From positions 4,283,040 to 4,347,039 of the forward strand of contig SMSO01000035.1 in assembly GCA_004764695.1 (NCBI GenBank): a stretch of DNA of 64,000 nt. Reading direction: 5' to 3'. Positions 11,475 through 22,968 of this stretch are shown here, one piece after another. The stretch is from Schizochytrium sp. TIO01. Taxonomy: Eukaryota > Sar > Bigyra > Thraustochytrida > Thraustochytriidae. Position 1 is the stretch's first letter. The number at the start of each line of letters is the position of its first letter. The position numbers and the translations under genes were made by a program. Below the pieces are notes generated by a model. That model made no database searches, had not been told where the DNA came from, and saw only the letters and a program-made list of their open reading frames with translations.

Positions 11475-14400
11475 GGTGCAAGGGTGCCTAGCTAGGTATA
11501 GGTACTACTTATTCATTATTGAGAGCTCGTTGTTGGCGCAGTTTTGGCTTCATATCTCACACGTTGGGCGAACTTTTAGGGGGACCAAACCAAAGAAAGT
11601 ACAGCTGCCAGTAACGAAGCTTGGTCGGAGGTTGGCAGTGCTGTGCTCTGTGCGGGGTTCTGAAAAGCTTTTAGGTTTGTAGGTATGCACGCAAGTTTGA
11701 CAGAGGAATTGTGGCAAGCATCTCAGCTGGCCACATACTACAATTGCAGTCTGGGAATGCACATTCTCATGCAGAACAACTTTGAGCACCGCCGGTCACC
11801 GCTGATGATGCATATCCAAATTGCTATCGCGGAGATCGCTGAGTATCGCCGGGCAGAGCGATCGTCACGCGTGCATTTGTATGCTCAAGTTCTTGACGCA
11901 GAGCAGCCTAGATGCTGATCATTGAGAACCGATGGTTCACCCGTTGGCCATCGCGTTTCCATGGCTCTTAGCGCAGAGTTTCTCTAAACACTGCGCACTG
12001 CGCGTGCTTCTCCGAGCTCCAGCGAGCTTGAAGAACGCATTTGATGACAGCTCATATCTCTGTTCTGGCGGTGCATGCATGTATCATCTTTTGCAATGAA
12101 TCATTCTCCAAGTCCAACTCCAGTAGCGTACACAGCTATAGCGCAGGAGCTCAGGTATAAAGAAAGCTCAAGGCCCAATGCTCAATGCTCAATGCTCCGC
12201 CGTGTCATGGCAAACCTCAAACCTTGGTCTTTAGAGCGTGCATGAGGTGTAAGCAATTAGTACCTTCCGTACCTACTACTTCTTCTGAGTTGGTCAGCGC
12301 CCTCAGTCAATGATGGGTTGTGCACAATCCTCGAAGTGTACGAGCGAAGAGACAAGATTACAGAATCGCTGTAGTTCGTTGATGCCTCGTGCCCGAGGCA
12401 TGAATTGGTACCCACCCACCTACCTATGAGTAGGCTAGCGGCCTCTGAGTCCGTTTTGTTGGAAGGCGAAGAGGCTTGTTGTTGAATAGGATTAGACGAC
12501 AAAGCACTTCGACTGGGCATTAAGTTGCAGGAGGTCAGTGCACCAAGGCAGCTGCGAAGACTCGACCCTGCGATTGCATTCCGGTTTTATTGATGTAACC
12601 TCGTCAACTGCCTCGTTTGTGGTCCGAGATGTGCAAAGCACAGGAAGTCGTGACGATTGCAACACGTGTTCTACTCTAGGCTTGTAGATGCCAAATCACT
12701 GGAGATACCTGTGGAAACACTGCATCACGGCATACTCAGACAAAAAGACCTGAACCAAATGCGTGCAAGCAGTCCACAAACTTGAACTACTAGTTTGGCA
12801 CGAGGTATCGTGGAAAGTCTGTAAAAGCAGAGGCTTAATTTTGCCCCTTTCTTGAAGTTGGGCAACCCGAATAATCATGAGATAAATTTATATCAATTTG
12901 GTAGTACTACTGTATAATACTAGTGTTATAATAAGAGTAGCCCTAGGTACTAGTGTGTGGTCGGTAGCGAGTTCATCGCCAACCCTTGAGCTGACTCACC
13001 AAGGCTTGTGATGCTCATCAGAACCATCTCCTCATGTCTGAGCACGCTGGCGTAGCGAGGACGAGGCTGAAAGATGATTTTGACTTAATTTATTGCTAGC
13101 GACGGCTCGATGGCAGCGTAGTTGGTATCCCTCATGAATTTCTCTTTTTTAAGAGGCTGCTAAACTTTATGTACTTTGATGTCAGTGCTCAGCGCTCCCT
13201 GAGCTCTTTCCAGTAGTGCTGAGCATTGTTGTCTTTGTATTCCTAAAGCGCACGCGGCGGCTGACGGCAGCGAATGTCAGAAATTATGCTTCCGGTTAGT
13301 CACCGCATCAATACTGAAGAGAGTTTTCAAGTTACACTTTAGGCTTTGGCGTCAAAAGTGCCACCCTCGCGTGTCTGTTACTTCAGCAGCGCCTTGGAAA
13401 CACGAGCAGCCAAGAGAACGGTCTGTCAGCAAATCCTAAAGCTAGGCTGGCAAGGTCACGCGAGGTTGACTCATTCGCCGCCTCTTCAGGGTTGAGATCT
13501 TGGTGTCACTGGCGAGATTTGGATTAGCACCAAGGGCGGTGGCACATGCGTTTCAAGCAAAGTAGAACTATTCACTATCACCGCGCGAGCTTCATAGGGT
13601 TTTACTAGCTGGCTAAGACAAATCGACACCTGGTGTGGAACAACCATCAGAAGAAAATAAAGCAGCACATTGGGACTCCTCAAAATCCTAACATTGTCAA
13701 GTCGACGGAATAAACCTCTTCACATATTTAAGTGGCAAACACCACGATTTTACATATATTCTACTAAAACAATTATAGGCATCTACAGGAGAGAGTTTGA
13801 GGTGAATTTTGAGAACATGTGCATGAGACTGTGGATGAGGACACCATCCCTGCCCTAATTTCTAATATTGTACCAATCGCAATAAACAGGATTCACAGAA
13901 GAGAGAATAGCCTTACCCTACTGAGAACCTGGAGCCTATTGCTTCGACCTTTATCAACAAGCAGTGAATTCTTGCTTACCTTGAAATTCCAAGGCTTATC
14001 CTACTCAAACCTTTTCTAAACTTCAGCTGGTTTCTCTCGTACGCCCCAAATATTGTGTAAACGCAGAACATTTGCCGTAAACTTTATATTCTCAGCTGTA
14101 GACTGAAGTGGACCATCTGGGTCATCTACAGAGAGGTTTTGAAGCTAGCCACTTGGCGATTTGTTTTCGCATTTCATTTTACACAGGCTCGGGTATCGTA
14201 AACCCTTCCATCGCATTTCAAAGTAGCGGCACAGCCAGCTCAACCCAAACACCAACCAACCAAGGCGAATTCCTAATTCTTGAGACCCTCGCTAGGCTTT
14301 TCTCATTTTACCTTCACTCAGCCATTCCCCGCCCCGTGGATTCTGTCCTCCAGCTTTACGAGCCGTGTGCCAGAGCGCAATCTCGCAAAATTCAGTCAGT

Positions 14401-14503
14401 CACCAGCTCGAACCCTACTGTGATCACCGAGCAGCCACGCTCAACATACCCGCACCACTTCCAATAAATCCTTCCAAGCTAACCCCCAGGAAGCCAAGGC
14501 ATC

Positions 14504-14529
14504 AAGCAAGCAAGCAAGCAAGCAAGCAA
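14504..14529. repeat. AAGC tetranucleotide microsatellite
   Basis: Six and a half perfect AAGC units upstream of the RasGAP gene. Confidence 0.85.
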
Positions 14530-14978
14530 ACATCTTGACCACATTCGGACTATCACCTCCTCATTCACTCATTCACCCCCCGCATCCCCATTTGCCACAG
14601 AACCCCAGCAGACCGTTCCCGTCCCGTTCCCTCCGCATTCCTCGCGGCACAGCAGGGGAACCCCAGGAACTTGAAGAACCCATTTTCACTCAGCCGGGGG
14701 GTGCGTGCCCGACCTCCTAAGGGCCTCCTACCTTAAACCATAGCCCTGCGGCGAGCTCTCTTCTCACAACAGAGAAAGAGGAACAAAGAGAGAGAGAGAG
14801 AGGAAAAAGAAAGCACGAGCTGGAAGAAGAAAACACAGCGTCGCTGAAGCCCTCGCCCTCTTCTTTAGGCCGCCGTTCGGCCAGCAGGCCTCGCAGGGGC
14901 TGCCCGGAGGCCCTCGCGGAGACGCCGAGAGCCCTTCGGCAGCAGCGGCAGCTGTTTGGGCGAGATCCGCGACGGGCT

Positions 14979-15042
14979 GATCGATTGAGCGATCGATTGA
15001 GCGATCGATTGAGCGATTGATTGAGCGATCGATCGATCGATC
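14979..15042. repeat. 12-bp tandem repeat (GATCGATTGAGC)
   Basis: About five copies of GATCGATTGAGC, decaying into GATC/GATT steps at the 3' side. Each unit contains the palindrome ATCGAT. It lies about 300 bp upstream of the RasGAP start, probably in its promoter or 5' leader. Confidence 0.85.
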
Positions 15043-15207
15043 TCGCGCCCACAGCTCGGCAGCGTTCTGCGACTTCAGCAGCGCCCACAGCAACCACAGC
15101 GCACCTCACAAAGCAGGCCAGGTTACCCGCAGCCAGTCACCGCAGAGAGGGGAGGCGCGGCCGTTGGCTATCCCGCAGGGGCAAACCGTCCCCGCAGGGC
15201 AAGGTTC

Positions 15208-15289
15208 GAGGATATCCTGAAGCACGTGCCGCAGAGGATATCCTGGGTTAAGGAGGATATTATTGGAGGTGGAGGATATTCTAGGTTAA
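15208..15289. repeat. AGGATATCCT palindrome cluster
   Basis: Two perfect copies of the palindrome AGGATATCCT (15209 and 15235) and two degenerate AGGATAT copies (15254, 15272). The units at 15235 and 15272 extend to 18-bp direct repeats ending GGTTAAG. The cluster ends 46 bp before the RasGAP ATG, so it may be a binding-site array or part of the 5' leader. Confidence 0.6.
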
Positions 15290-15335
15290 GAGCGTCTTGG
15301 CCGCCGAGGAGTTCGCGCGGGGCTCGAGCAAATCC

Positions 15336-18300
15336 ATGCGCTCGCGGCGCCTTCCGCGCGCGCAGAGCCCGACCGCTGCGGCGGCGGCAGCCCCGCACGG
15401 CCGCCGCAGCCGCATAGCTCCGGCAAGGCAACAGCCCGCAGCACCGGCACCCGAACCCAAGGCTGACAAGGCCGGCACGCGCCATCGCCGGCATCGACCT
15501 GAGAGCCCAGGGCCCCATATAAATCATAGCGGTAGCAGCAGAAATTGCGGAGACCGTGGCGCTCGGGTGCCCGCACATCGAGGAAACCCGAACGTAGTGG
15601 AACAGAGGAGTAACAGAGGAGAGGAGTTCGAAGAGGACCTCGAGTTCTGTGAAGAACCAGTGCCCGTGGAACAAGAATTGGAACCAGTTCCCACGAAATC
15701 GCGCATTTTAGAGACCTTGGCAACAACCACCACGTCTTCAACGAAATTGGTAGCTCAAGACGCCGCTTTGGAGACTCTGGCAAAAGCTGGAGGATCTTTG
15801 GCGTGCGGAGAGTTCATAGACGTATTTTCAGCCTCGACTGAGTCGATTTCGTTTGGCTCTGCCACGGCCTCGAGTCGGTCTACATCACCCCAGCTTACGG
15901 AGGTTTCCGACACAGTGTCGCGGGGCTTGGAGACTGGGTCAAGGCCGAGATCGAGGTTAAAATCTGGAGCAGGGTCTGGACAAGGACAAGGACTCAGATC
16001 AAAATTAAGGTTGGAAACTAACTTGCAGGGAGACATCAAGAACTCGCAAAAGTTGAAAGTATCTTCAAGGGCAAGTGGCGAAGGAAGTAATCCTGGCCTC
16101 TCGTGGAGGAACAAAACTTCAAGGAGTTGGAGAAGACGCCGCAGAGCACTGATCCTTGCTCTGGGAAGGAGACTGCGACACATGCCAGCAAAAGAGTCGC
16201 CATCGTCGACAATGGAGAATCAAAGCATGTCAATGCCAAGTGACTCCTCTGTTGGTGGGACTGCAAAAATGCATGCTAAGAATAATCTAAAGTTAGGACA
16301 GCGAAGACCACGTCCAACTGGATTTGGTGATGGAATTGTAAACAAAGACAGTCAGCCACTGGCGCCTACGATGCTTGGTAGGAGACGCAGTGTGTCCATG
16401 TCAGCAGCAGAGAATGATGTCAAAGCATCTCCCTCCACTTCATCATCTATTTCTTCGTCTCCGTCCGCATCACCAAGGTCTTCTACTTCAAGATCACCCA
16501 GATCAGTGGTATCAGCAAATAAGTATCATCAATCTCGTGAAAATTGCAGGAACTGGAGCAACCATGGCAACAATACTATACATAATCACAAAAGGAGTAA
16601 CAGAAATAAAGGCGACAACAACGGTAGTACTGCTCCTAGGGACACAAGACCTGGAATGAATACACTTCCGAGTGAGTGCACCACAGACTGGGATGGCGAT
16701 GAGGATGATAACAGCAGCAGCAGCAGCAACGATATTGATGGCGATGCGAACATTGACGATGGGGATCAAGGGCTCTCGTTCAGTGCTATGGCGTTGGAAA
16801 TGGAGGAAGAAGAGGTGGACGCAAGCTCGTGTCACGAAGCTCAGCAACTTCCCATGCACCTTGATGAAGCCAGGCCAAGGCCTTCGCGCCTTTTACGCGC
16901 CATTGAAGATGGCCAAAGATCTCTTTACGCGTGGAACCAGGCTAAGAATCAGCGCTTGCAGCATCAACACTCCCGAGCTCAACCATCTTCAAGATCACCA
17001 AACCAGCAGCATCACCACCATCAACGATCATCCTCATCATCATCCAAGACTTCGAACACGGTTTCTTATGAAACTTTGGGCTCTCGAAAATCTCTTGATG
17101 CAAGTAGCGGCTCCGCAATGGGCGGGCGCCGTAGCTCAGGCCTTGCAAGTCTTCTTGGAGGTAGCTCACAAGGCTCAACGACAAGTAAGTCTAAGCGTAG
17201 CTCTTCTCTTGCAAGAACAGGAAGCCATCTGCAAAACATTATGGCCGGGATTATGAGCCTTTCTCCTTCGCACAGACGTTTTTCGAGCACCAGCACAACC
17301 TCGAGCGTCCAATCTGCAGGGCTTCTTTCCTCAGGAGGGTCAGCCTTCAGTATCCAGAGCGCATCATATGGTGCATCAGGCGCAACGGGTCTTGGAAGCA
17401 ATAGCAGCAGCGCCAAAACTTTGCCTGCTACGAGGTCATTTACTTATGGATCTCCAACTAGTATGGGCTCAACTGGGGCTCAGTCCCGCAGGGCATCACG
17501 CCATAGCCACAATCGAGGCTCTTCACTGTCAAGTGATCATGGCGAATTTAACCTAGATGACCTAATCCAGCCACTTGGTGGCGGCTCTTGCATGAGTCCT
17601 GTACATGCCTTCGACGAGACGTTGGATCTAAGTTCGAGCGTAACAGAACTTCGTCGCAGCCCACGAAGTGCTGCAGGAGATTTTGAGAATTTCATTGGAA
17701 GCAACTTCAGTACCGCCGCCGCTACCACAATCACCAGCAGCAGTAACAACAGCAACAATGTTCTAGTAGCACGTCGTGGAAGTACCAATGCAGCCTTATC
17801 TACCTCAGCGCCAAATAACAGCGATGCTAAAGATGGATGGGCCCGTCATATTCGGAGTTGGCGGCAACGTCGTCGTCTCCAAGATTGTGAGTTACCCCAG
17901 TTGATTTTTCTTTTCAAATGGTATCCTCAGTTCGCCCGGATGACACTCATTGAGGCAGGAATGACCCCTGAAGGCCTTGCGCTCCGCAAGCCACTATGTA
18001 GCCTTCTGCTCGCCAAACTGTGGAACCGTCCGGAGACTTTTGCTTCACACCGTTGGGCACTGACTAGTCTTCTTGGCCACGCGCTCTTAAAAGAGTTCCA
18101 GGAAAATAAAGATACGCCCCTGCGCAGTACCTCTGTAGCTGCCACTTTGCTTACACAGCTTGTGGCACAGCCTGCATGTGTACAAGCTCTTAAGAGAGCG
18201 ATTCTCCCTGAAATCAACCAAGCTTTAGAACCAGCACAATACTCAGCTTCAAACCCAATCACAGCTGCTGTTCTCGCTGATCGCATACTTGATGCTATTA

Positions 18301-19277
18301 TACAGACAGGATTTCCGGTAGCTATCTATGATGTTTGTCAACAGATTGGCCGCCTGGCTAGATCAGAAAGTGAGCGCATTGCTTTGGTTGGGGGATGCTT
18401 CATCTTCTTGCGTTATGTGAACCCTGCTATCACGGATGCAGCTATTAATGGACCAGGCATTCGCAATAAAACTTTAATGAATGCAGCCCGGCTCTTGCAG
18501 GCTGCATGCTCCCGGGCATCTATAGTGGCAGCCTCAGATGCAGCAGATACCTCAAACCAAATGAAAAAACCTCACTGCAGTTCTGCAGCTACAACGGTTT
18601 GTAAAAACCAAGAAGGTGGTACATTTGCGGCTTCAATAGATGCATACAGAGAGCAAAATTTTTCTGCTGATGAGATCGCTTTCATCGAAAAAGGTATTCC
18701 CAAAATCCGGACACTTATCGCCCAACTTTGCAAAACCTCGCCGTCTATTACTTTCAAACAATCGGTTGCCCGTGCAGAGACCCTGATTGACTTGCATAGG
18801 GCGCTTCGCATCGACCAAGCAGGCGACCCTATCGAAACTTCATGGCGACCTGTGGCCCTCTCCATCGCAGATATGCAATTACTTGCTCGTGCCGCGATCT
18901 ATCTTGCTGAGGGGAATCACCAATTATCTTCTTGTGAGCTCGACTGTGCACAAACGGTAAATCCCGATGTACACCTTTGTAGTTTTCGAGATGCTATCAG
19001 ACCGCGCCTCTCTAATCTCCGTTCATTCGCCGGATCCCAAAAGGACACTGACAATTTATACCTTCAATTGGAGCTCCGATGGGTCCGTGCATCACCTGTT
19101 TCTTTACAATCCATGTCGCCAGATTCTTCGCCACAAAGTTCTGCCCCTTCCTCACCTTCTTCAGACATGAGTGAACCTCCTGAACATCATTCTCTCGAGG
19201 CAGCTCACTTACTGAACCCTGATGAAGAGGCCTCGCGAAATCTCCGACACGCGTATGAAACACTTTTACTTTTGTAA
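15336..19277 (+). CDS. Ser-rich RasGAP-domain protein
   Basis: A 1313-residue frame from the first in-frame ATG (MRSRRLPRAQSP); the frame is open slightly further upstream but without ATG. Residues 1 to about 840 are low-complexity: Ser-, Asn-, His/Gln- and Arg-rich with acidic patches, probably disordered and phosphorylated. Residues of about 865-1165 form a RasGAP domain. TPLRSTSVAATLLTQL matches the arginine-finger loop, with Arg930 as the finger that stabilises GTP hydrolysis in Ras. FIFLRYVNPAITDA is the FLR/NPAI signature, with Arg1026. Both key arginines are present, so an active GTPase-activating protein for a Ras-like G protein is expected. No C2, PH, calponin or IQ domain was recognised. 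The 5' ~250 nt are much more GC-rich than the rest, so the true start could lie further in. Confidence 0.88.
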   Translation: MRSRRLPRAQSPTAAAAAAPHGRRSRIAPARQQPAAPAPEPKADKAGTRHRRHRPESPGPHINHSGSSRNCGDRGARVPAHRGNPNVVEQRSNRGEEFEEDLEFCEEPVPVEQELEPVPTKSRILETLATTTTSSTKLVAQDAALETLAKAGGSLACGEFIDVFSASTESISFGSATASSRSTSPQLTEVSDTVSRGLETGSRPRSRLKSGAGSGQGQGLRSKLRLETNLQGDIKNSQKLKVSSRASGEGSNPGLSWRNKTSRSWRRRRRALILALGRRLRHMPAKESPSSTMENQSMSMPSDSSVGGTAKMHAKNNLKLGQRRPRPTGFGDGIVNKDSQPLAPTMLGRRRSVSMSAAENDVKASPSTSSSISSSPSASPRSSTSRSPRSVVSANKYHQSRENCRNWSNHGNNTIHNHKRSNRNKGDNNGSTAPRDTRPGMNTLPSECTTDWDGDEDDNSSSSSNDIDGDANIDDGDQGLSFSAMALEMEEEEVDASSCHEAQQLPMHLDEARPRPSRLLRAIEDGQRSLYAWNQAKNQRLQHQHSRAQPSSRSPNQQHHHHQRSSSSSSKTSNTVSYETLGSRKSLDASSGSAMGGRRSSGLASLLGGSSQGSTTSKSKRSSSLARTGSHLQNIMAGIMSLSPSHRRFSSTSTTSSVQSAGLLSSGGSAFSIQSASYGASGATGLGSNSSSAKTLPATRSFTYGSPTSMGSTGAQSRRASRHSHNRGSSLSSDHGEFNLDDLIQPLGGGSCMSPVHAFDETLDLSSSVTELRRSPRSAAGDFENFIGSNFSTAAATTITSSSNNSNNVLVARRGSTNAALSTSAPNNSDAKDGWARHIRSWRQRRRLQDCELPQLIFLFKWYPQFARMTLIEAGMTPEGLALRKPLCSLLLAKLWNRPETFASHRWALTSLLGHALLKEFQENKDTPLRSTSVAATLLTQLVAQPACVQALKRAILPEINQALEPAQYSASNPITAAVLADRILDAIIQTGFPVAIYDVCQQIGRLARSESERIALVGGCFIFLRYVNPAITDAAINGPGIRNKTLMNAARLLQAACSRASIVAASDAADTSNQMKKPHCSSAATTVCKNQEGGTFAASIDAYREQNFSADEIAFIEKGIPKIRTLIAQLCKTSPSITFKQSVARAETLIDLHRALRIDQAGDPIETSWRPVALSIADMQLLARAAIYLAEGNHQLSSCELDCAQTVNPDVHLCSFRDAIRPRLSNLRSFAGSQKDTDNLYLQLELRWVRASPVSLQSMSPDSSPQSSAPSSPSSDMSEPPEHHSLEAAHLLNPDEEASRNLRHAYETLLLL

Positions 19278-19888
19278 ACATAAGTTATCATGCACCTTTT
19301 TTGTTTTTCTTCGTCAATTCTCAAGTGTACATTTCTTTTTTTAAATGATCTACTACTAATATTATCATGCCAGATGGGACTTTCTCTACCCTCATCTTTG
19401 GCTTCACCTTTGGATATACTTGACGTTCTCGTGTCTTTGGGAGCCGTGCTTCAACACGAGAACGAGTCTATTCAGCAGGGTCATGAGGGGCATTTCATAA
19501 TGGATGCACATCAAGTGTACGATATCATGGCACGCTAATACTTATTTTGCGTTGGCATTGCCGAACGAAAGGGGGGGCAACCCAAGTAGCGTTGGAATAG
19601 TGACGTTGCCTCTGCAAGGGGGTCAACTATGCGTCCGTACTCCTCACTCCTCCAAGAAGAAAATAAAGCCAAAAGGTGCTCTCCTATGGCATCCGTGTTT
19701 GTAATAATATATTGAAATCAAGCTCAGATGCACATAGGGCGTACTAGCTCTCATGAGTTGGCCCTTGGCTTCGCGCATAGGATTTCAGCTGACATCAATT
19801 GCCATGTTTTGCTACCAGTCCAGTAGATTAAATAAGCTGCAGATGGTTAACAGGTGCACGGGTAGAAATTCGAAAAATGGGTCCTGCC
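19278..19888. other. Convergent 3' intergenic region
   Basis: Roughly 610 bp between convergent genes, with an AATAAA near 19663 on the plus strand that could serve the RasGAP transcript. No gene seen. Confidence 0.55.
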
Positions 19889-21040
19889 TCAAAAGTATAG
19901 ATCCTCCTCATTCTCTGGGACAGGCCCTAGCCCACCACTAGACATGCGAATGTAGTTGCTTGGGTACCCGGCAGCTGCAGGGCCGCCGCTATTATATAAA
20001 TTACCACCACCCCTGCCAGAGGCTCCAGCACCACCAAGTCCACTCATTCCTGCAGACATACTTGACCTTTTAAGTCTGCCAAGGTACTCATCTCGGGCAG
20101 CGCCTGGTGCATCGTGCAGGTCCACACGGCGCTGGACAAAAGTGCGAATAGTTTCGAGCTCAGCCTCGTTGAGATTGTGTTCAATCATTGTAGACATGCG
20201 TGGGTTATAGTTCGGTCTTGCAGCAAGCATGCCCAGACCACCCAGAAATACCATTCCAAGGAAGCGTACAAAGTCCACCTGGAAAAGCCTTGACGCAGCA
20301 TATAGCCCAAAGCCAATGCTGGAGAACATGACAAAACTGTGTCCCCACGCACCAAGTTGAGACTCCAAGGCTTGCTGTCGAGGTGAGTAGTCGTCGCCAT
20401 CGTCCACATCAAAAGCACTCTTACGCGGTCGAACTCTTGGTGCCCCAAGCCCTGGTGCTGAGGGCCCCGATGCCGACGCAGTAGTGCCCTCCGGTCTAAA
20501 GTAATCTTCCCCATCTGAGGACTCATCTCCGTCCAGCGAGTATGTGGTTCCTGGGGGAGTAGGTGTCTCAGATTCGCCGATAATCTCGACGCTTTGATCT
20601 TCATCATCATCCTCGAGTCTGTTTCTGTTTAGAATTTCGCGATCCATATCGGAATTCGAGTCAAGACCCCCATCAAGACCTTGACCCAAACCTTGGTTTT
20701 GGGCTTGGCCTTGTTGTTGCTGTTGCCTCCTCCTTAAAGAAGGTGCAAGCTCGGCATCAAGACTGCCTCTGCTGAAATCTCGCTCGAAAACTCTTTCAAA
20801 TCCTCCTATTTCATCTTCGTCCTCATCGTCTTCGTCATCATCTTCGTCCTCGTTGTCGTCGTGAAGATCGTCGTGATGCCCTTGAATGCCGACATCGTCC
20901 TCGTCTTGGGAATCAAGGTCTTCGCCGTTCGCTGGGAGGTTATCCAGGCCACCGCGGCCGTCATCACCATCAGTATCCTCGTCGCTTGATCCCTGCAACG
21001 ACGCTCGGGGCGCTCCCAGCGCCCGCTCCGGAGAGCTCAT
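19889..21040 (-). CDS. Two-pass membrane protein with acidic N-terminus
   Basis: A 383-residue frame with an ATG start (MSSPERALGAPR). Residues 1-230 are very acidic and disordered (long Asp/Glu runs and a Gln-rich stretch). Two hydrophobic helices follow at about 232-252 and 256-278, separated by a short turn (FQVDF), with a conserved-looking juxtamembrane stretch RPNYNPRMSTMIEHNLNEAE. The tail is Gly/Ser/Ala-rich and ends ENEEDLYF. There is no signal peptide; the helical hairpin suggests an ER or organelle membrane protein with both ends in the cytosol. I do not recognise the family. The ordered membrane core, together with an ATG and a long frame, supports coding. Confidence 0.8.
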   Translation of the reverse strand: MSSPERALGAPRASLQGSSDEDTDGDDGRGGLDNLPANGEDLDSQDEDDVGIQGHHDDLHDDNEDEDDDEDDEDEDEIGGFERVFERDFSRGSLDAELAPSLRRRQQQQQGQAQNQGLGQGLDGGLDSNSDMDREILNRNRLEDDDEDQSVEIIGESETPTPPGTTYSLDGDESSDGEDYFRPEGTTASASGPSAPGLGAPRVRPRKSAFDVDDGDDYSPRQQALESQLGAWGHSFVMFSSIGFGLYAASRLFQVDFVRFLGMVFLGGLGMLAARPNYNPRMSTMIEHNLNEAELETIRTFVQRRVDLHDAPGAARDEYLGRLKRSSMSAGMSGLGGAGASGRGGGNLYNSGGPAAAGYPSNYIRMSSGGLGPVPENEEDLYF

Positions 21041-21858
21041 CGGGAGGGTGATTTGGCTTTGAGAAACGAAGACACCCTTCCGAGCGAACTAAATCCCCAC
21101 GACCCCTCACTAGAATATTTTGCCTTTGAAAATGAACTATAAGTTTTAAAGCTATTATAAACTCCTCTCACAAAGTAGAGAATCAATGCCGAAAGTGGGT
21201 TATAGTCAGCGCCTCGGGTGACGCTCAGAGCTTTGCGCCTGGAGCTATGGACTCAGAAGCATCGTGACAGAATGAATATGAATGATAGTTATCATATTTA
21301 CCTTCGCCACGGTCGATAGGTATTGTCGAGAATGATGAAATGTATTGGGCTGATCAAGGCAATAAATTAAATTGCTAAAGCAAATCAGATTGAGGAAAAT
21401 CTCGATCGTAAATTGAATATAGTGAGCAAAATAAATAATTGGCATTACTTAAGGGCACAAAGCTGGAGAGGCTTACACCAAGGGGAAGTCTTAAACGGAA
21501 ACAAAGATAGAGAAGAGAAGAGGAAAATTGTAGATTGGTAACACAAGTAAACAAGGATATGGAAAGCTTTTGCGAAGGGTTTGCGAGCAAGCGACCTGAA
21601 TATGATTGCAGCAGCAAAGCAAATTATACTACTTTGCTATTGTACGAGATTATGCAATACTGCCAAACCAGTAAGCTAGCAAGCAGAGCTGAAGTTTGAC
21701 TCGATTTATGTAGTAGCTCTCGCCACATTGCGAGAATTTCGAATCAGTTATATTGCTCTAACTGGCGGATGATAAAAAAGTAACGGAGGGAAGTACGCAA
21801 GCTATCCGCCTGCGAACTTGAAGAGTGGACTCAAGGTGCCTGATATGGGCCCTAAATA
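21041..21858. other. Intergenic region, no gene seen
   Basis: About 820 bp between two minus-strand genes, AT-rich with short frames only. It probably holds the promoter of the membrane-protein gene and the 3' end of the RIB43A transcript. Confidence 0.55.
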
Positions 21859-22968
21859 TCAGCGGTGCGATTTACCAAAGTTTGAAAAAAAGTCATCCGT
21901 GAAGCCAGACACAGTCTTGTACTCACGACGCTCAGCTGCCTCACGTGCACGCCTCTCCTCAAGCTGTTGAAGTTGGTATTTCATCGTCTCACGTGCAACT
22001 TCCTTTCGGCGCTCCTGCTCGGCACAAGAGACATGGTTAGCCATTTGCTGGAGGGCTCTTTGTTCGCGAGCATATGCACGCTCATCCTGCGCATCTTGCT
22101 CTCGCCGCAGCTGGCGATCCTGGAGCTGAGCCTCTTGCTCCGCGCGAATAGCATCAAGGTGCGGACCTCGCAGCCCGTTAAAATGATCTGGACGAAATCT
22201 GTGAGGAGCAAGCTGACTGCGATAACCTTCTTCTTGGTTATGCCGTGTTTGCTCAAGCTGCTCAAGTTCCCTTTTCTCACGCTCCTGGCTAAGCGTACGA
22301 TCGAAGCTCTCCCGTTCCGCACGAGACTTTGCCTGTAGGAGATTGTACTCTTTCATCTCACGCAAGCGCTTTTGCTGTGCAGCTCGGGCTGCTTGTGCCA
22401 TCTCCTCAGCTTGAGCGCAGTAGCGGCGCATCATCTCATTATCAGCATCATCAAGCGCCTTTTCTTCCTGGCGATGACGTTCGCGATCTTCACTCTGCTC
22501 CTGGGCCCAAATTCTCATCTGGCGATGCTGGAGATCTCGGCGGTCGCGGCGACCGAGATCATCCCCGTCGAAACGCTGTGCTGAGGAAGGCCCGATGTGG
22601 GTTTCGATACGATGGTATTCTCGAAGTTCTGCAGCTTTCTTTTCGCTCTTTCGCGCAGCCTCCTTTTGCCACAAGGCAAGCGTCTCGCGCTTGTCTTGGC
22701 GATCTAATTCCTCCCGGTGGAGTTCTTCCTCCTTCAACGCATCGTGCACATTTTGCAGATACGCAGCATACGCCGCTTCATCGTCTCGCTCACGTTGCCG
22801 CTGCTCCTCTTTCTCGCGAATTTGTCGAGCGAGCGCGGTCTCATCACGTCCATTGATGCGAACCTTGGGATTCAGAAGGCGCTCGCGGAGCTCGTCGTGC
22901 CGACGGCGAGTTGCTTCAATTCGCTCATCAGCACGTGAGTCCCACTCAGCTCCCAAACGACGGTCCAT
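21859..22968 (-). CDS. RIB43A-like coiled-coil protein (axonemal microtubule inner protein)
   Basis: A 369-residue, almost wholly helical, Glu/Arg/Gln-rich protein. I chose MDRRLGAEWD as start: it is the first ATG of the frame, has ACC before it, and places the RxxRLLNPKVRINGRD segment where RIB43A/RIBC2 proteins have their RIFN.K.R.IG..D motif. Other family marks are the central FDGDDLGRRDRRDLQHRQMR block, the PHRFRPDHFNGLRG block followed by a conserved helix, and the C-terminal FTDDFFSNFGKSHR, matching the GDYFxQFxxxSR ending of RIBC2. Length also matches the family. RIB43A proteins lie inside doublet (ribbon) microtubules of cilia and flagella, so this gene argues for a ciliated life stage. 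It is divergent from the FAM184 gene. Confidence 0.92.
   Translation of the reverse strand: MDRRLGAEWDSRADERIEATRRRHDELRERLLNPKVRINGRDETALARQIREKEEQRQRERDDEAAYAAYLQNVHDALKEEELHREELDRQDKRETLALWQKEAARKSEKKAAELREYHRIETHIGPSSAQRFDGDDLGRRDRRDLQHRQMRIWAQEQSEDRERHRQEEKALDDADNEMMRRYCAQAEEMAQAARAAQQKRLREMKEYNLLQAKSRAERESFDRTLSQEREKRELEQLEQTRHNQEEGYRSQLAPHRFRPDHFNGLRGPHLDAIRAEQEAQLQDRQLRREQDAQDERAYAREQRALQQMANHVSCAEQERRKEVARETMKYQLQQLEERRAREAAERREYKTVSGFTDDFFSNFGKSHR

Larger units (their letters stand above)
9358..14978. other. Gene-poor region with simple repeats
   Basis: About 5.6 kb without a credible protein gene. All frames are short (119 codons at most) and none resembles a family. The first part includes the divergent upstream region of the PARP gene; the last ~1 kb is presumably the promoter and leader of the RasGAP gene and contains purine-rich GAGAGA tracts near 14775-14815. 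An 8-bp inverted repeat (TGCTCAGC at 13186, GCTGAGCA at 13218) was noted without assigned function. No tRNA or rRNA was found by eye. Confidence 0.5.

Noticed and set aside
11685-11918. 77-codon frame in the 9.4-15 kb gene-poor region
   Set aside because: Starts with ATG, but no family resemblance and length is within chance.
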